Below are positions 23,798-33,078 of a DNA stretch of 56,311 nt, piece by piece. The position numbers were made by a program, and so were the translations under genes. The DNA lies in the NCBI GenBank assembly GCA_023392125.1, contig JAEVZS010000014.1, forward strand, positions 1 to 56,311, in the 5' to 3' direction. The DNA is from Bacteroidota bacterium. GTDB lineage: Bacteria; Bacteroidota; Bacteroidia; Cytophagales; Cytophagaceae. Within the stretch, counting starts at the first letter, position 1; each line of letters opens with the position of its first letter. The notes beneath the pieces are model-generated. The model was not told where the DNA came from and did no database searches. It was given only the letters and a program-made list of their open reading frames with translations.

Positions 23798-24397
23798 ATG
23801 AAGAAAGTACTCCTTAATACCCTGGCGGCTTCAATCCTGTTTGCAGCTATGGCTGCCTTCACACTTAGCAAGCAATCTGTACTGCAGGTAAATCCTGATA
23901 AAAGTAACATAACATGGACAGGCAAAAAAGTAACCGGAGAGCATACAGGTAATGTCCGGATCAAATCCGGCACTGTACAGCTCACAGACGGGAAGATAAG
24001 TGGTGGTAACTTTGTTATCGATATGACATCGATTACCTGTACTGACCTGACCAATGAAGAATATAACCAGAAACTGGTGGGACACCTTAAATCGGACGAT
24101 TTTTTCAGCACACAAAAGCATCCTGAAGCAAAACTTGTGATCAGTTCAGTATCACCTGCCCAACAAGATGAATATGCTATAAAAGGCCAGTTAACCATAA
24201 AAGGAAAAACCTTACCGGTAGAATTTCCTGCGAAAGTGATTACCGATGGAAAAACCCTGAGTGGAACAGCCAAAATTGATGTAAATCGTACAAGCTATGA
24301 TATCAAATATGGTTCCGGGAGCTTCTTCGACAATCTGGGGGACAAAGCCATTGATGATATATTTACCCTGAATATCAACATCATTGCAAAGATATAA
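23798..24397 (+). CDS. YceI family protein
   Basis: Exported lipocalin-like beta-barrel protein of 199 residues that in this family binds an isoprenoid-type lipid in a hydrophobic pocket. A signal peptide (about 1 to 26) precedes the YceI domain, which begins L-Q-V-N-P-D-K-S-N-I-T-W-T-G-K-K-V and contains D-M-T-S-I-T-C-T-D-L and H-L-K-S-D-D-F-F, all typical of the family. It is a single-gene unit with its own promoter and terminator. The physiological role is not settled for the family. Confidence 0.92.
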   Translation: MKKVLLNTLAASILFAAMAAFTLSKQSVLQVNPDKSNITWTGKKVTGEHTGNVRIKSGTVQLTDGKISGGNFVIDMTSITCTDLTNEEYNQKLVGHLKSDDFFSTQKHPEAKLVISSVSPAQQDEYAIKGQLTIKGKTLPVEFPAKVITDGKTLSGTAKIDVNRTSYDIKYGSGSFFDNLGDKAIDDIFTLNINIIAKI

Positions 24398-24420
24398 TCT
24401 GTAAAATTTGTATAAATAAA

Positions 24421-24446
24421 AAAGGCTCAGTTCCTGAGCCTTTTTT
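24421..24446 (+). terminator. Terminator of the YceI-family gene
   Basis: GGCTCAG and CTGAGCC form a 7-bp stem with a TTC loop, extended by AAA/TTT and followed by a T run. Confidence 0.9.
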
Positions 24447-24556
24447 ATTTATACAAAACCCGGATATTCGATACTGAATAAATCATCCTCTATCCCGAAC
24501 GCATTTTTTTCTGCCAGCGTTGATATATCAGAAGGATTAAAAATGAGGAGGAGATA

Positions 24557-24745
24557 ATGAGTAATTTAGCTTTAAGAATTCTGGCGTTGTTTTTCCCGCC
24601 GATTGCTGTAGTAATCCGGTTTGGAATAGGAGGCAAATTCTTCTTAAACATATTACTGACACTGATAGGCTGGCTACCCGGAGTAATTCACGCATTCATA
24701 CTTCTGGTAAAACATCCGGTTTCAGAAGAAGTATCAACCACATAA
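24557..24745 (+). CDS. YqaE/Pmp3 family membrane peptide
   Basis: A 62-residue hydrophobic protein with two membrane helices and the family motif F-F-P-P-I-A-V followed by a G-W-L-P-G-V-I-H-A turn. In other organisms Pmp3/YqaE peptides are linked to salt or membrane stress and membrane potential. A strong ribosome binding site, GAGGAGGAG, lies just before the ATG. It is a single-gene unit with a terminator on each side. Confidence 0.9.
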   Translation: MSNLALRILALFFPPIAVVIRFGIGGKFFLNILLTLIGWLPGVIHAFILLVKHPVSEEVSTT

Positions 24746-24750
24746 TCAAT

Positions 24751-24810
24751 AAGCGGCAGGAGCTTACGAAACAGAATACTGAATCGTGAAGGCCTGCCGC
24801 TTTTCTTTTT
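24751..24810 (+). terminator. Long-loop terminator after the YqaE gene
   Basis: AAGCGGCAGG (24751 to 24760) pairs perfectly with CCTGCCGCTT (24793 to 24802), followed by TTCTTTTT. The 32-base loop is unusually large for a terminator. Confidence 0.65.
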
Positions 24811-24881
24811 CCTAAATCTTTTATCCGTTTTCCCCGTTATTACAGAATAGGAATGCATCTTTTTCTAACCCACTTTTAGTT

Positions 24882-26831
24882 ATGAATCTGAATCAAAAAT
24901 ACCATCAGTGGAGACTTATCCTTAAAAAAAATGACTTTCGTTTTTCACCCCAACTCCGGGATCAGTACAATAAGCTCTACGCCGACAATCATATACCAGT
25001 AATATGGATGCCGGATAATAAGCTGCTGGAAGAAGCAAATCTTGCCAAATGCATGAGGGAACTGAGCCTGGATAACTATCAGCAATTTTTCAGCTGGGCC
25101 AGCATCAAACGAAAAGATTTCTGGAAGTATGCAATAAGCAAACTGGATATAAAATTTAGCATTCCCTATCAAGCTGTCCTTGACACAAGCGTAAGCTTTG
25201 AGAATCCAGCCTGGTGCAAAGGCGCACGCTTAAATATAACAGACAGCTGCTTTCAGGCCCCGGATGAAAGAATCGCATTAATTGAAGGCACAGAAAACGG
25301 AACCACACAAAAACTGACCTATCTGGAGCTGCAGCAGCAAGTGAATTGCTTTGCCTCCGGTCTGCTCGCTCATGGCTTTGGTCCGGGAGACAGAATCATT
25401 CTTTACCTGCCATTCTGCACAGAAGCTGTTATTGCATTTCTGGGAACAATACGAGCCGGAATTACCAATGTGCTTGTAGCTGACAGTTTCACACCGGCCG
25501 AGCTGGAAAAACGTATTTCTATCAGTGAAGCCAAAGCTATAATAACCATTGACGAATATCTTTACAACGGAAAAAGTATAAAAACATATGAAAAAGCCAA
25601 GCAGGTTCCAGGCAAAATCCCGGTTATTCTGATACGCAAAGCAAAAGATTCAGCTATTCGGGAAGGCGATTATGAATATGAGAAAATCATTCATGAAGGC
25701 AATCCTTACTTTGACAGTTACCAGACATATCCTGAGTACATAAGCAGCATACTGTTTTCCTCCGGTACGAGCAATACCCCCAAAGCCATCCCATGGACCC
25801 AGCTTACCCCGGTCAAATCGGCTTCAGATGCTTTTTTCCATCATGACATACGCCCTGAGGACCGGATAACCTGGACAACCGGTATGGGCTGGATGATGGC
25901 TCCCTGGCTTGTTTATGCGGCCTTTATCAACAAAGCAACACTCGTTGTTTACACCGGCGCTGCCACAACACTGCAATACGGTGAATTTGTAGAAAAAGAA
26001 AAAATTTCAATTCTTGGCACGATACCATCCGTGGTAAAATCATGGAAAGCTCAGGACTTTCATGACAAATTCAATTGGACCGTACGCCTGTTCAGTTCCA
26101 CCGGAGAACCCAGCAATCCCGATGATTATTTCTATCTGATGGGGCTCGCGCGTTTTCAGGCACCCATAATCGAATATTGTGGCGGAACAGAAATAGGCGG
26201 GGCCTATGTAACCGGAACCGTTTTACAGCCTGCATCTCCTTCCGTCTTTACCACACCGGCGCTCGGCCTGGATTTTATGATTCTGAAATCAGCAGGCAAG
26301 CTCGCACCGCTCGGAGCAAGCGGAGAAGTATATATTCTGCCGCCCTCTATCGGTCTCAGCCAGCAGCTGCTGAATAAAGATCATCATCAGGAATACTATG
26401 CCAGCGTACCACCCGGCCCCAACAAAGAAAAACTCCGCAGGCATGGCGATGCCTTAGTGCGGATTCTGAGCGAAGGCATGACTTTCTACAGAAGTGCAGG
26501 CCGCACAGACGATGCCATGAACCTGGGTGGAATCAAGGTAAGCGCACTGGAAATCGAAGAACAGGTTAATACCCATCCGGACATCAGAGAATCTGCTGCC
26601 GTGGCAATTTCTGAAAACGGAACCGGCCCTGAAAGCCTGTACGTATTTGTTACTTCAGACAAAACGCTGGATACTGAAAAAATGAGAGAAACACTACAGG
26701 AAAAAATCAGCAAAAACCTCAATCCGTTGTTTCGGATAAAGTCGCTGAAACAAATTGACCAATTGCCGAAAACAGCTTCAAATAAGCTGATACGAAAGCA
26801 GCTGAGGGAGGAAGTCAAAGTAAACCGATAA
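24882..26831 (+). CDS. AMP-forming acyl-CoA synthetase
   Basis: Adenylate-forming ligase of 649 residues that would activate a carboxylic acid to its CoA thioester. It has the acetyl-CoA-synthetase N-terminal region, the AMP-binding P-loop F-S-S-G-T-S-N-T-P-K-A-I-P-W-T, the adenine motif with G-G-T-E-I-G-G, the hinge region Y-R-S-A-G-R-T-D-D-A-M-N-L-G-G-I-K-V and the C-terminal catalytic lysine in K-T-A-S-N-K-L. The layout is closest to acetyl-CoA synthetase and to the plant peroxisomal AAE17/18 group. The substrate cannot be told from the sequence, and no pathway genes adjoin it. Confidence 0.85.
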   Translation: MNLNQKYHQWRLILKKNDFRFSPQLRDQYNKLYADNHIPVIWMPDNKLLEEANLAKCMRELSLDNYQQFFSWASIKRKDFWKYAISKLDIKFSIPYQAVLDTSVSFENPAWCKGARLNITDSCFQAPDERIALIEGTENGTTQKLTYLELQQQVNCFASGLLAHGFGPGDRIILYLPFCTEAVIAFLGTIRAGITNVLVADSFTPAELEKRISISEAKAIITIDEYLYNGKSIKTYEKAKQVPGKIPVILIRKAKDSAIREGDYEYEKIIHEGNPYFDSYQTYPEYISSILFSSGTSNTPKAIPWTQLTPVKSASDAFFHHDIRPEDRITWTTGMGWMMAPWLVYAAFINKATLVVYTGAATTLQYGEFVEKEKISILGTIPSVVKSWKAQDFHDKFNWTVRLFSSTGEPSNPDDYFYLMGLARFQAPIIEYCGGTEIGGAYVTGTVLQPASPSVFTTPALGLDFMILKSAGKLAPLGASGEVYILPPSIGLSQQLLNKDHHQEYYASVPPGPNKEKLRRHGDALVRILSEGMTFYRSAGRTDDAMNLGGIKVSALEIEEQVNTHPDIRESAAVAISENGTGPESLYVFVTSDKTLDTEKMRETLQEKISKNLNPLFRIKSLKQIDQLPKTASNKLIRKQLREEVKVNR

Positions 26832-27171
26832 AATACAAACATTGCCGACAGTACAACTCTTTTAACTGCTGGCAATGGATAAATATCTATTATCTGATAA
26901 GCGATCTATCCAGAAAAACTGTCTTTGTCAGATATTACCTGGTATACACAAACACTTTTCAAGGGATACGGTGTAGAATCAAATATACATTCATTTCTAG
27001 CAATGTCAGAGAATAGAAATTCATTGCCCCTACACACCTGACATTAATGGTGGAATACGAGTTACTAACCAATCTTAAACTTTGAGTGATAGCTTAATGT
27101 GAAGACAAGAAGAAACTGAAAAGAAATAAGAGATCGCTCTCTGTTAAGCGATCTCTCCTGGTTAATAACAA
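26832..27171. other. Convergent intergenic region
   Basis: These 340 bases lie between two convergent genes. Near the left end CATTGCC (26840) and GGCAATG (26871) can form a hairpin reinforced by CAGT/ACTG, a possible terminator for the acyl-CoA synthetase gene but without a T run. A second hairpin at 27129 to 27156 serves the right-hand gene. No gene is seen in between; the octamer AGCGATCT occurs at 26899 and again inside the second hairpin. Confidence 0.5.
27129..27156 (-). terminator. Terminator of the Ig-like secreted protein gene
   Basis: AGAGATCGCT and AGCGATCTCT form a perfect 10-bp stem with an 8-base loop, 15 bases after the stop codon at 27172. On the minus strand a T-rich stretch (TATTTCTTTTC) follows. 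Confidence 0.6.
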
Positions 27172-28488
27172 TTATTGAACAAAAATTTTAACTATCTGAT
27201 TGTCGATCTTGAGCAAGTACATTCCTTTGGCTATGTGATCAACAAGAATCCCATCTGCATCCTTACCTTCACGGACAATACTCCCCTTATTATCATACAA
27301 AGCAAAATCTGCTACTTTCTGTCCAAAGTTCAATCTTCCATTACTAACAGGATTAGGAAAGGGCTTTATTCCCAAATCACCTCCTGCCAAGCTTTCCGTC
27401 CACGCGAATTCCGGCAATTCTTCATTTGCATACCTCATACTTTCGGCACAAGACTCAATCGTCAGCACAAACGTATTCGAAATCTCCGATGTATTCGTAA
27501 CAGTAATAGATTTCCCAGATTTTACATGAACAACAGCCCCGGAGGTTGTATTCAGAGTTCCGGTTATATTTACGTAATCATTCGCACGCAAAAGCGTATC
27601 CTCAGAAAATGTCCGAGAGCTCACATTCAAATTGTTCGGTACAAGTTCAAGGGTTACAAAATTGCTTACATCCTGAATTGCCCCGGAATAAACAATCCTT
27701 CGAAACAGATTCTTTGAAGTAATAACTCCGGGATAATAAGAGGCTGAGGTAGCTCCTGCAATATTACTCCAGCTTACTCCTTCATTCACACTACGCTGCC
27801 ATTGATAAGAGTACGTACCATTGCCCCCACTCAATACGGTTCCGCTTTTTTGTATCAGCGGACTGGCTGGGCTGCCCGGACAAACATACTGACTACCCGA
27901 AATCTGATTATCAACAATTGGATTCAGCAATACAGTGACATTAAAAGAAGCGGAGTTCGAACAGGTCAATGAAGAAGATATATACCTGGAAACCGTAACC
28001 TTGTATGTAGTACTTGAAGTAGGGCTACAAACAGTCTGCTGTGCAGATGGACTGGCAATATGGCAATTGCCCGGATTGTTGCATGACCACGAATAAGAGC
28101 TATAGCCACCGCTGGCAATCAGCTGAATACTTTGCCCAAGCCCGATAGTCCCATTAGAAGGATTGGCAGAAATTGATACTGGTACTTGGTGAACAGTAAC
28201 ATCGTACCTGAAATAACCACTGCCATTACAGAAAGGTACAGAAAAATAACCATCCGCTGTCCATACTACCTTAAAGCTCAATGGTCCTCCTTCCAGACTA
28301 CAGGCGTTATTCTCATTATTAGCGACAAAAATCCCGTTAACTGCCAGGAAGCAATTTCCACATGTTCCGTGATAGGTATAAGTATATTCTACACCAGCGC
28401 AAACTTCAGTAGGCCCGGTAATTAACTGTGCTTTCGACACTTCAACAGAAAGAATAAATAAAAGCAGGCTATATAAATAAATCTTCAT
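27172..28488 (-). CDS. Secreted Ig-like protein with T9SS type A sorting domain
   Basis: Surface or secreted protein of 438 residues. The ATG at 28488 begins a signal peptide (M-K-I-Y-L-Y-S-L-L-L-F, cleavage near S-K-A-Q). The middle has Ig-like beta-sandwich domains of the SprB/PKD kind, with the segments S-A-N-P-S-N-G-T-I and S-Y-S-W-S-C and several cysteine pairs. The last 80 or so residues are a type A sorting domain (F-P-N-P-V-S-N-G-R, then L-Y-D-N-K-G, ending K-G-M-Y-L-L-K-I and K-I-F-V-Q). No enzyme domain is seen. It starts 5 bases after the stop codon of the fibre-like gene upstream and is probably co-transcribed with it. Confidence 0.82.
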   Translation of the reverse strand: MKIYLYSLLLFILSVEVSKAQLITGPTEVCAGVEYTYTYHGTCGNCFLAVNGIFVANNENNACSLEGGPLSFKVVWTADGYFSVPFCNGSGYFRYDVTVHQVPVSISANPSNGTIGLGQSIQLIASGGYSSYSWSCNNPGNCHIASPSAQQTVCSPTSSTTYKVTVSRYISSSLTCSNSASFNVTVLLNPIVDNQISGSQYVCPGSPASPLIQKSGTVLSGGNGTYSYQWQRSVNEGVSWSNIAGATSASYYPGVITSKNLFRRIVYSGAIQDVSNFVTLELVPNNLNVSSRTFSEDTLLRANDYVNITGTLNTTSGAVVHVKSGKSITVTNTSEISNTFVLTIESCAESMRYANEELPEFAWTESLAGGDLGIKPFPNPVSNGRLNFGQKVADFALYDNKGSIVREGKDADGILVDHIAKGMYLLKIDNQIVKIFVQ

Positions 28489-28493
28489 ACACA

Positions 28494-29564
28494 CTATAAT
28501 TTACTTTTTATAGCCTCAATTTCATTTTTCAACTCATCATTTTCTTTTTTCAATTGAATCATGTACAAGGTCAGCTCTTCGATTTTCTCCAAAAGCTTGG
28601 CATCCATTCGCACTACATCAATTCCGTTTTCGACAACCTCCAAAGCCGAAGGAACATTAGGTAAATGATTGTTAGATTTTACAAATTGCTCTACTTCTTC
28701 CAGCGGCATCAGTCTGTAATCCTCTGCAAAAACATAATCACTCCATTCAGAAGTAGTTTTTACAGCCACTTTCAGCTTTTCTGTTATAATACCATTAGAG
28801 ACAAATAAATTATAACCTGAAGGAGTCCCTTGAGTAAAAGAATCATACGGACCAATGACTACTTTATTTGTAAAGTTTGCATCTCCATTCACTCCTAACC
28901 TATAGCCTGTCGGTAACGAATATGTAGGCCCCGATGTTCCTGAAATAATTATACTATCATTAACTTTCAATTTTCCAGCCTGGATTCCTTCTTTTACAAA
29001 TAGCTGATAACCAGAAGATAAGGATATTACATTACCAATCACAACTTCTTCACTAAAATTTGCTTTACCATTCACAGCAAAGCGATAACCTACTGGTGGC
29101 CTGTAACTATTGGGAATAACTGATGAATAATTTGCTATGATTAAAGTATCCCTAATCCATACATTTCCTCCCCCAAAGTTATACCTACCAGCATATCCCG
29201 TTTGACAATCTGGCCCAGTACCAAAATTAATTCTGCCACTTCTCATAGTAATTTCAGCTCCATCTCCACTGATCAGAAAATCTCCACTCCCACATGCAGG
29301 TATCTGTCTAGAGCTAAGACTTGCTGCATTCCCAATTTTAATCCCATACGAACCATACGGAGCAGTTGGTGTACTGGCCCAATCTACTCTCAAAAATGCA
29401 TGAGGCCCAATCAAATGAACTAAAGCCGCTGGATTATCTGTACCAATTCCAACGCTGTCATTACCTGAAGTCCCAATTGTCCCACCCGGTGTAAAAACCG
29501 TTTGAGCAAAAGATGTAGCAATCAACAATAATAAAATCACTACAGATAAGAGTATCTTTTTCAT
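28494..29564 (-). CDS. Fibre-like secreted protein with S74-type chaperone tail
   Basis: A 356-residue exported protein. The ATG at 29564 starts a signal peptide (M-K-K-I-L-L-S-V-V-I-L-L-L-L, cleavage near S-F-A-Q); the frame extends to 29654 without a sensible signal. The middle repeats short stretches such as G-Y-R-F-A-V-N-G-K-A-N-F and G-Y-Q-L-F-V-K-E-G-I, which suggests a trimeric beta-rich shaft. The C-terminus has W-S-D-Y-V-F-A-E-D-Y, H-L-P-N-V-P-S-A and a coiled coil (L-L-E-K-I-E-E-L-T-L-Y), the pattern of Bacteroidota proteins related to the intramolecular chaperone of endosialidase tail spikes. It has no T9SS sorting domain of its own. Confidence 0.75.
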   Translation of the reverse strand: MKKILLSVVILLLLIATSFAQTVFTPGGTIGTSGNDSVGIGTDNPAALVHLIGPHAFLRVDWASTPTAPYGSYGIKIGNAASLSSRQIPACGSGDFLISGDGAEITMRSGRINFGTGPDCQTGYAGRYNFGGGNVWIRDTLIIANYSSVIPNSYRPPVGYRFAVNGKANFSEEVVIGNVISLSSGYQLFVKEGIQAGKLKVNDSIIISGTSGPTYSLPTGYRLGVNGDANFTNKVVIGPYDSFTQGTPSGYNLFVSNGIITEKLKVAVKTTSEWSDYVFAEDYRLMPLEEVEQFVKSNNHLPNVPSALEVVENGIDVVRMDAKLLEKIEELTLYMIQLKKENDELKNEIEAIKSKL

Positions 29565-29849
29565 TATTAAAAATTTTAGTTTAAAAATATAAAACAGATC
29601 AGCTGCTGGTACCAAAAATAGCTTAATCGATACAAATGTAATAAAAGTAAACATATATTAAACTAACCACTTCTACAATAAATCATAAAAGACAATATTT
29701 ATAAGATAAATATGCGTTTTATAACATTTCTCTCAGTTTTACGGTTACTTTGCCATTCTAATTAGTTATACAACCACATCACTACTGATCAAAGTAAGGA
29801 AGCATAAAGAAAAAACCGCTATCATCCATTTAAATAATAAAAAAAAACA

Positions 29850-29857
29850 TATATTTG
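29850..29857 (+). promoter_or_regulatory. Possible -7 box of the 29.9-kb cargo gene
   Basis: TATATTTG matches TAnnTTTG, 36 bases before the ATG at 29894. No TTG is seen at the usual distance upstream. Confidence 0.4.
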
Positions 29858-29893
29858 AAGCGGAAATTGTAAATTTTTAACCTTTAATAACAC

Positions 29894-31384
29894 ATGAGAA
29901 AACTATTACTAGCATTGTCCCTGACAATGGCTATACCTTGTGCTTTTGCGCAAGTAGGGCCAACTTGGGCTAAAGATGATTTTTCCAATGAAGAAGAATT
30001 TACCGGCGCATACGGCGGAGTATATTGGTATATAGCCAATGAAAAGGGATCAACCGGAACAATGAACCGTACAACAAACGGTCTCGAATTTACCTTTAAT
30101 CAGCCGGCCGGTACCTACGATGGCTTTGGTGTATCTTTTGGTGATGACAATACCATAGATCTTTCCGGAAACGCTACCATCGAGCTAACCGTTGCATACC
30201 TATCCGGCAACATTGCTAACATGAATCTGCGTGTACAGCTTAAGGACATTGAAGACCGCAGCGCAGAAATCATCATTCCGGCAGGAGCAATTACATGGGA
30301 TAACAGAAAATTACAGGCAGGTTTCGAAATTGCTGAAGGGACAACTGAGACCTATTCACAAAGCCTGTTAGGCCTTGAGATTGTTGACACATTATCAGCC
30401 GGAAATGGTTGGAGCTGCGGTTCCGCTCTTGACTGTCCGACAACATTAAACAACTTTGATTATACAAAAGTTACCGAACTTTATTTCACTCCGTTAAGCA
30501 CTGAAATAGTTTCCGATACTCCTCAGGAATTTGACGGAACATTTACTGTTACCAACTTCTCTATCGGTGCAGTAGGAACAACTCCTGCCAAGCCTGCTAT
30601 CGAGTATACAGCATCCGGAGCTGACCTGGTATTCACATGGACTGAGACTGCCGGTGCGTCTTATATTTTTGAAAAAGGCGATGGCAATGACGGATGGATC
30701 ACTGTAGAAGAAAATTTATCTGCTAACAGTTATGCTATCGCTTTATCTGAACTAAACGCCGGAGACCAATTCAGAGTATTTACCATCCTGAACGGTGCTT
30801 CTTCTGCGGCTGCTTATACAACTGTTGAAGAGGTTCCGGATCCTTCTCAGGAGCTTAGCGCTCCTACTAATGTAGCAGCTTCTGCAATTACTGAAAGCTC
30901 AGCAACTCTTACCTGGACTGCCGTAACCGGCGCTACAGGATACAGAATTGAAAAGTCTGATAACGGCAACTGGTCAGCAGTACAAACAGTAGAGGAAACT
31001 TCTTATGGCCTGACCGGGCTTACTGCTAACACTGAGTATCTATACAGAGTAATCGCGCTTGGTGCTGCTGAGGATGAATCAGAGCCAACTGAAGTTTCTT
31101 TCACAACACTGAACCCTGTTGCAATATTCAAATCACTGTCAGGCAAGCAGCTTTCCATCTTCCCTAACCCGGCAAATGGTCTGACCAATGTCATATTTGA
31201 CAACTCAGGTGCTGCAAACGTTCAAATCAAAGTAGCTACCATGATGGGTACAGAAGTAGCTTCCTTCAATGCAAGCAACGATAGAGCTTCTTTTGATGTA
31301 TCAGGATTCACAAAAGGCATGTACATGATCCATGTAATCGCTGATGGTGAAACTATCGCAATTGATAAGCTTATTATAAAATAG
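29894..31384 (+). CDS. Secreted Fn3 protein with T9SS type A sorting domain
   Basis: A 496-residue secreted protein: signal peptide (about 1 to 19), an N-terminal beta-sandwich-like domain of about 200 residues (with D-D-F-S-N-E-E-E-F, Y-G-G-V-Y-W-Y, Q-P-A-G-T-Y-D-G-F-G-V-S-F-G-D-D and I-D-L-S-G-N-A), a linker region, a fibronectin type III domain (about 320 to 405) and a type A sorting domain (F-P-N-P-A-N-G, ending K-G-M-Y-M-I-H-V and K-L-I-I-K). The N-terminal domain is shared with the convergent gene at 32.0 to 33.1 kb. It looks carbohydrate-binding-like, but I cannot name the ligand and see no catalytic domain. Confidence 0.83.
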   Translation: MRKLLLALSLTMAIPCAFAQVGPTWAKDDFSNEEEFTGAYGGVYWYIANEKGSTGTMNRTTNGLEFTFNQPAGTYDGFGVSFGDDNTIDLSGNATIELTVAYLSGNIANMNLRVQLKDIEDRSAEIIIPAGAITWDNRKLQAGFEIAEGTTETYSQSLLGLEIVDTLSAGNGWSCGSALDCPTTLNNFDYTKVTELYFTPLSTEIVSDTPQEFDGTFTVTNFSIGAVGTTPAKPAIEYTASGADLVFTWTETAGASYIFEKGDGNDGWITVEENLSANSYAIALSELNAGDQFRVFTILNGASSAAAYTTVEEVPDPSQELSAPTNVAASAITESSATLTWTAVTGATGYRIEKSDNGNWSAVQTVEETSYGLTGLTANTEYLYRVIALGAAEDESEPTEVSFTTLNPVAIFKSLSGKQLSIFPNPANGLTNVIFDNSGAANVQIKVATMMGTEVASFNASNDRASFDVSGFTKGMYMIHVIADGETIAIDKLIIK

Positions 31385-31411
31385 TTATAATACAGATAAA
31401 AATCTGATTTG

Positions 31412-31450
31412 AAAACGGCCTGTGATTAATAAATCACAGGCCGTTTTTTT
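31412..31450 (+). terminator. Strong terminator of the 29.9-kb cargo gene
   Basis: AACGGCCTGTGATT pairs perfectly with AATCACAGGCCGTT (14 bp, 4-base loop), followed by seven T residues in total. Confidence 0.92.
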
Positions 31451-31990
31451 GTTATTATACTTCTGTAAAATAAATACATCTGGTACAAAATGTTTGGGTT
31501 ACTGATTTGAAAACACATTATAAAAAATGAATTTCATCACCCACCAGGAAACAATCAAAACGTTTAAGACTCTCTGTAAGCCCGACATTACATAGTATCA
31601 GGATACATTCAGCACAAAAAGGATGTCACTGGATATAATATGGAACAGTTGAAAGTATTTTCTCTGTAATGACTGGAAAATCATACAATGAAAGGTTCCT
31701 ATATCGGTCATCGGAGAAACAGGACAGATCGTTTTTACAGCTAATAATTGAATAAGATCCGGAATTAGCGGGTATTGATGATGTCTGATTTTGGAAAGAC
31801 TTACAAAACAATATTTAGTTATTCCAACGATCAATAACAGCAGCAACCATTATAAATGTGATCAGCAAAGAAAGGTGAATACAGAGATTTGCAAGCCGCC
31901 AGGCACTGTATAGGCTATACCTGCTTTCTCCAATAGTAAGTGTAAATTAGATTCATATGTTTTTGCCATATGCAAAAACATAAATATAAA

Positions 31991-32020
31991 AAAAGAGGCC
32001 GTTATAAAACAGCCTCTTTT
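31991..32020 (-). terminator. Terminator of the 32-kb cargo gene
   Basis: AAAAGAGGC and GCCTCTTTT form a 9-bp stem with a 12-base loop, 26 bases after the stop codon. On the minus strand the stem runs into further T residues. Confidence 0.85.
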
Positions 32021-32046
32021 TTTATACTATTAGTCAGGAGTATAAA

Positions 32047-33078
32047 TTACTTAACTACAATTCGGGCAGAACCTTCAGCAGTGTTGATAAAATAAACACC
32101 TTCCGCATAAGAAGATACGTTTAAGCCTTCTGCAGCATTGAACGTATCAACCAGCATGCCCTGAGCGTTGTATACAGATCCGTTTGTCAGCTTCTTGCCA
32201 AAAGTAACATAGCTGCTGGCAGGATTTGGGTATACATTTACACTGTTTGATGATACTTTCGCTCCAAACAAACCTACTACTTTCGCACCCATGATAACGT
32301 TGGATAGCTCAATAGTACCGTCAAAAGCTTCTTTTGTCCAGCAATCAGCCGCATTGTTATAAACACCACCATTATTGTTTACCACAGTGATAGTCATGGC
32401 CTTCACCTTAGAATAATCGAAACAGGTACCGCCATCACAACCTTCCACCCATTGAGGCTTGTCCTTACAGCCGTAGGGACTATCTGGATTTTCTACATAT
32501 TCGGCAGCTAAAGCATTCTTGAAATCATACGAAAAGTCCACGGACTCCCCTGCTGCTACAGAATTTGTTCCGTTTGCCCCGATGCCATTATCCGAAGTCG
32601 CACCGATTTCATATTGATACAACGTATTATCCGGAGTACCCAAGGCTTTATCAAAGCCAAGAGTTATACCGTTTATATCCTGTAAAGCAACTTTGAATTC
32701 TACAGCATCTTCACTTGTATTCTTAAACGTAAAGCTTACTACAGCATCCCCTGACAAATCAATTGTAAAAGGCTGATCTTCTCCATCTTCCCCAAATCCA
32801 ACACCAAATGGCTCGTAAGCTTTGGCCGGCTGATGAATGTCAACCGCCAAAACACCATTGCCATCTCTGACAGTGCTGAATTCAAAACCATTCTCAGCCG
32901 GCGCTTCCTGAGACCACCAGAAAATACCTTTGTATACACCTGATCCAGCGGGGGGAACTTCTACAGCATATTCCGTTTTCTTTGCAAAATCATCAAATGC
33001 GCCAAATTCAGAAACTCCTTGTGCCGAAGCACAGAGGGCCATTCCTAAGGACATAGCAGAAAGTAAAACTTTTTTCAT
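32047..33078 (-). CDS. Secreted protein with T9SS type A sorting domain, relative of the 29.9-kb gene
   Basis: A 343-residue exported protein: signal peptide (about 1 to 19), a beta-rich domain (about 20 to 260) and a type A sorting domain (V-Y-P-N-P-A-S-S-Y, ending E-G-V-Y-F-I-N and R-I-V-V-K). The N-terminal domain matches that of the convergent gene in order and spacing: D-D-F, Y-K-G-I-F-W-W, Q-P-A-K-A-Y-E-P-F-G-V-G-F-G-E-D, I-D-L-S-G-D-A and V-A-L-Q-D-I-N-G. It lacks the Fn3 domain. Two short segments with cysteines (C-K-D-K and C-D-G-G-T-C-F-D-Y) correspond to a cysteine segment of the other protein. The ligand is unknown. Confidence 0.83.
   Translation of the reverse strand: MKKVLLSAMSLGMALCASAQGVSEFGAFDDFAKKTEYAVEVPPAGSGVYKGIFWWSQEAPAENGFEFSTVRDGNGVLAVDIHQPAKAYEPFGVGFGEDGEDQPFTIDLSGDAVVSFTFKNTSEDAVEFKVALQDINGITLGFDKALGTPDNTLYQYEIGATSDNGIGANGTNSVAAGESVDFSYDFKNALAAEYVENPDSPYGCKDKPQWVEGCDGGTCFDYSKVKAMTITVVNNNGGVYNNAADCWTKEAFDGTIELSNVIMGAKVVGLFGAKVSSNSVNVYPNPASSYVTFGKKLTNGSVYNAQGMLVDTFNAAEGLNVSSYAEGVYFINTAEGSARIVVK

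Larger units (their letters stand above)
31385..32046. other. Convergent intergenic region of 662 bases
   Basis: Each end carries a strong terminator, one for each convergent cargo gene. The roughly 540 bases in between show no gene that I can support; a minus-strand frame of 82 codons (31598 to 31846) has no ribosome binding site and no recognisable protein character. The stretch may be the remains of a lost gene or a spacer. Confidence 0.5.

Noticed and set aside
31598..31846. Minus-strand frame of 82 codons in the spacer between the two cargo genes
   Set aside because: No ribosome binding site, no promoter, odd composition; an overlapping frame of 61 codons is equally unconvincing.
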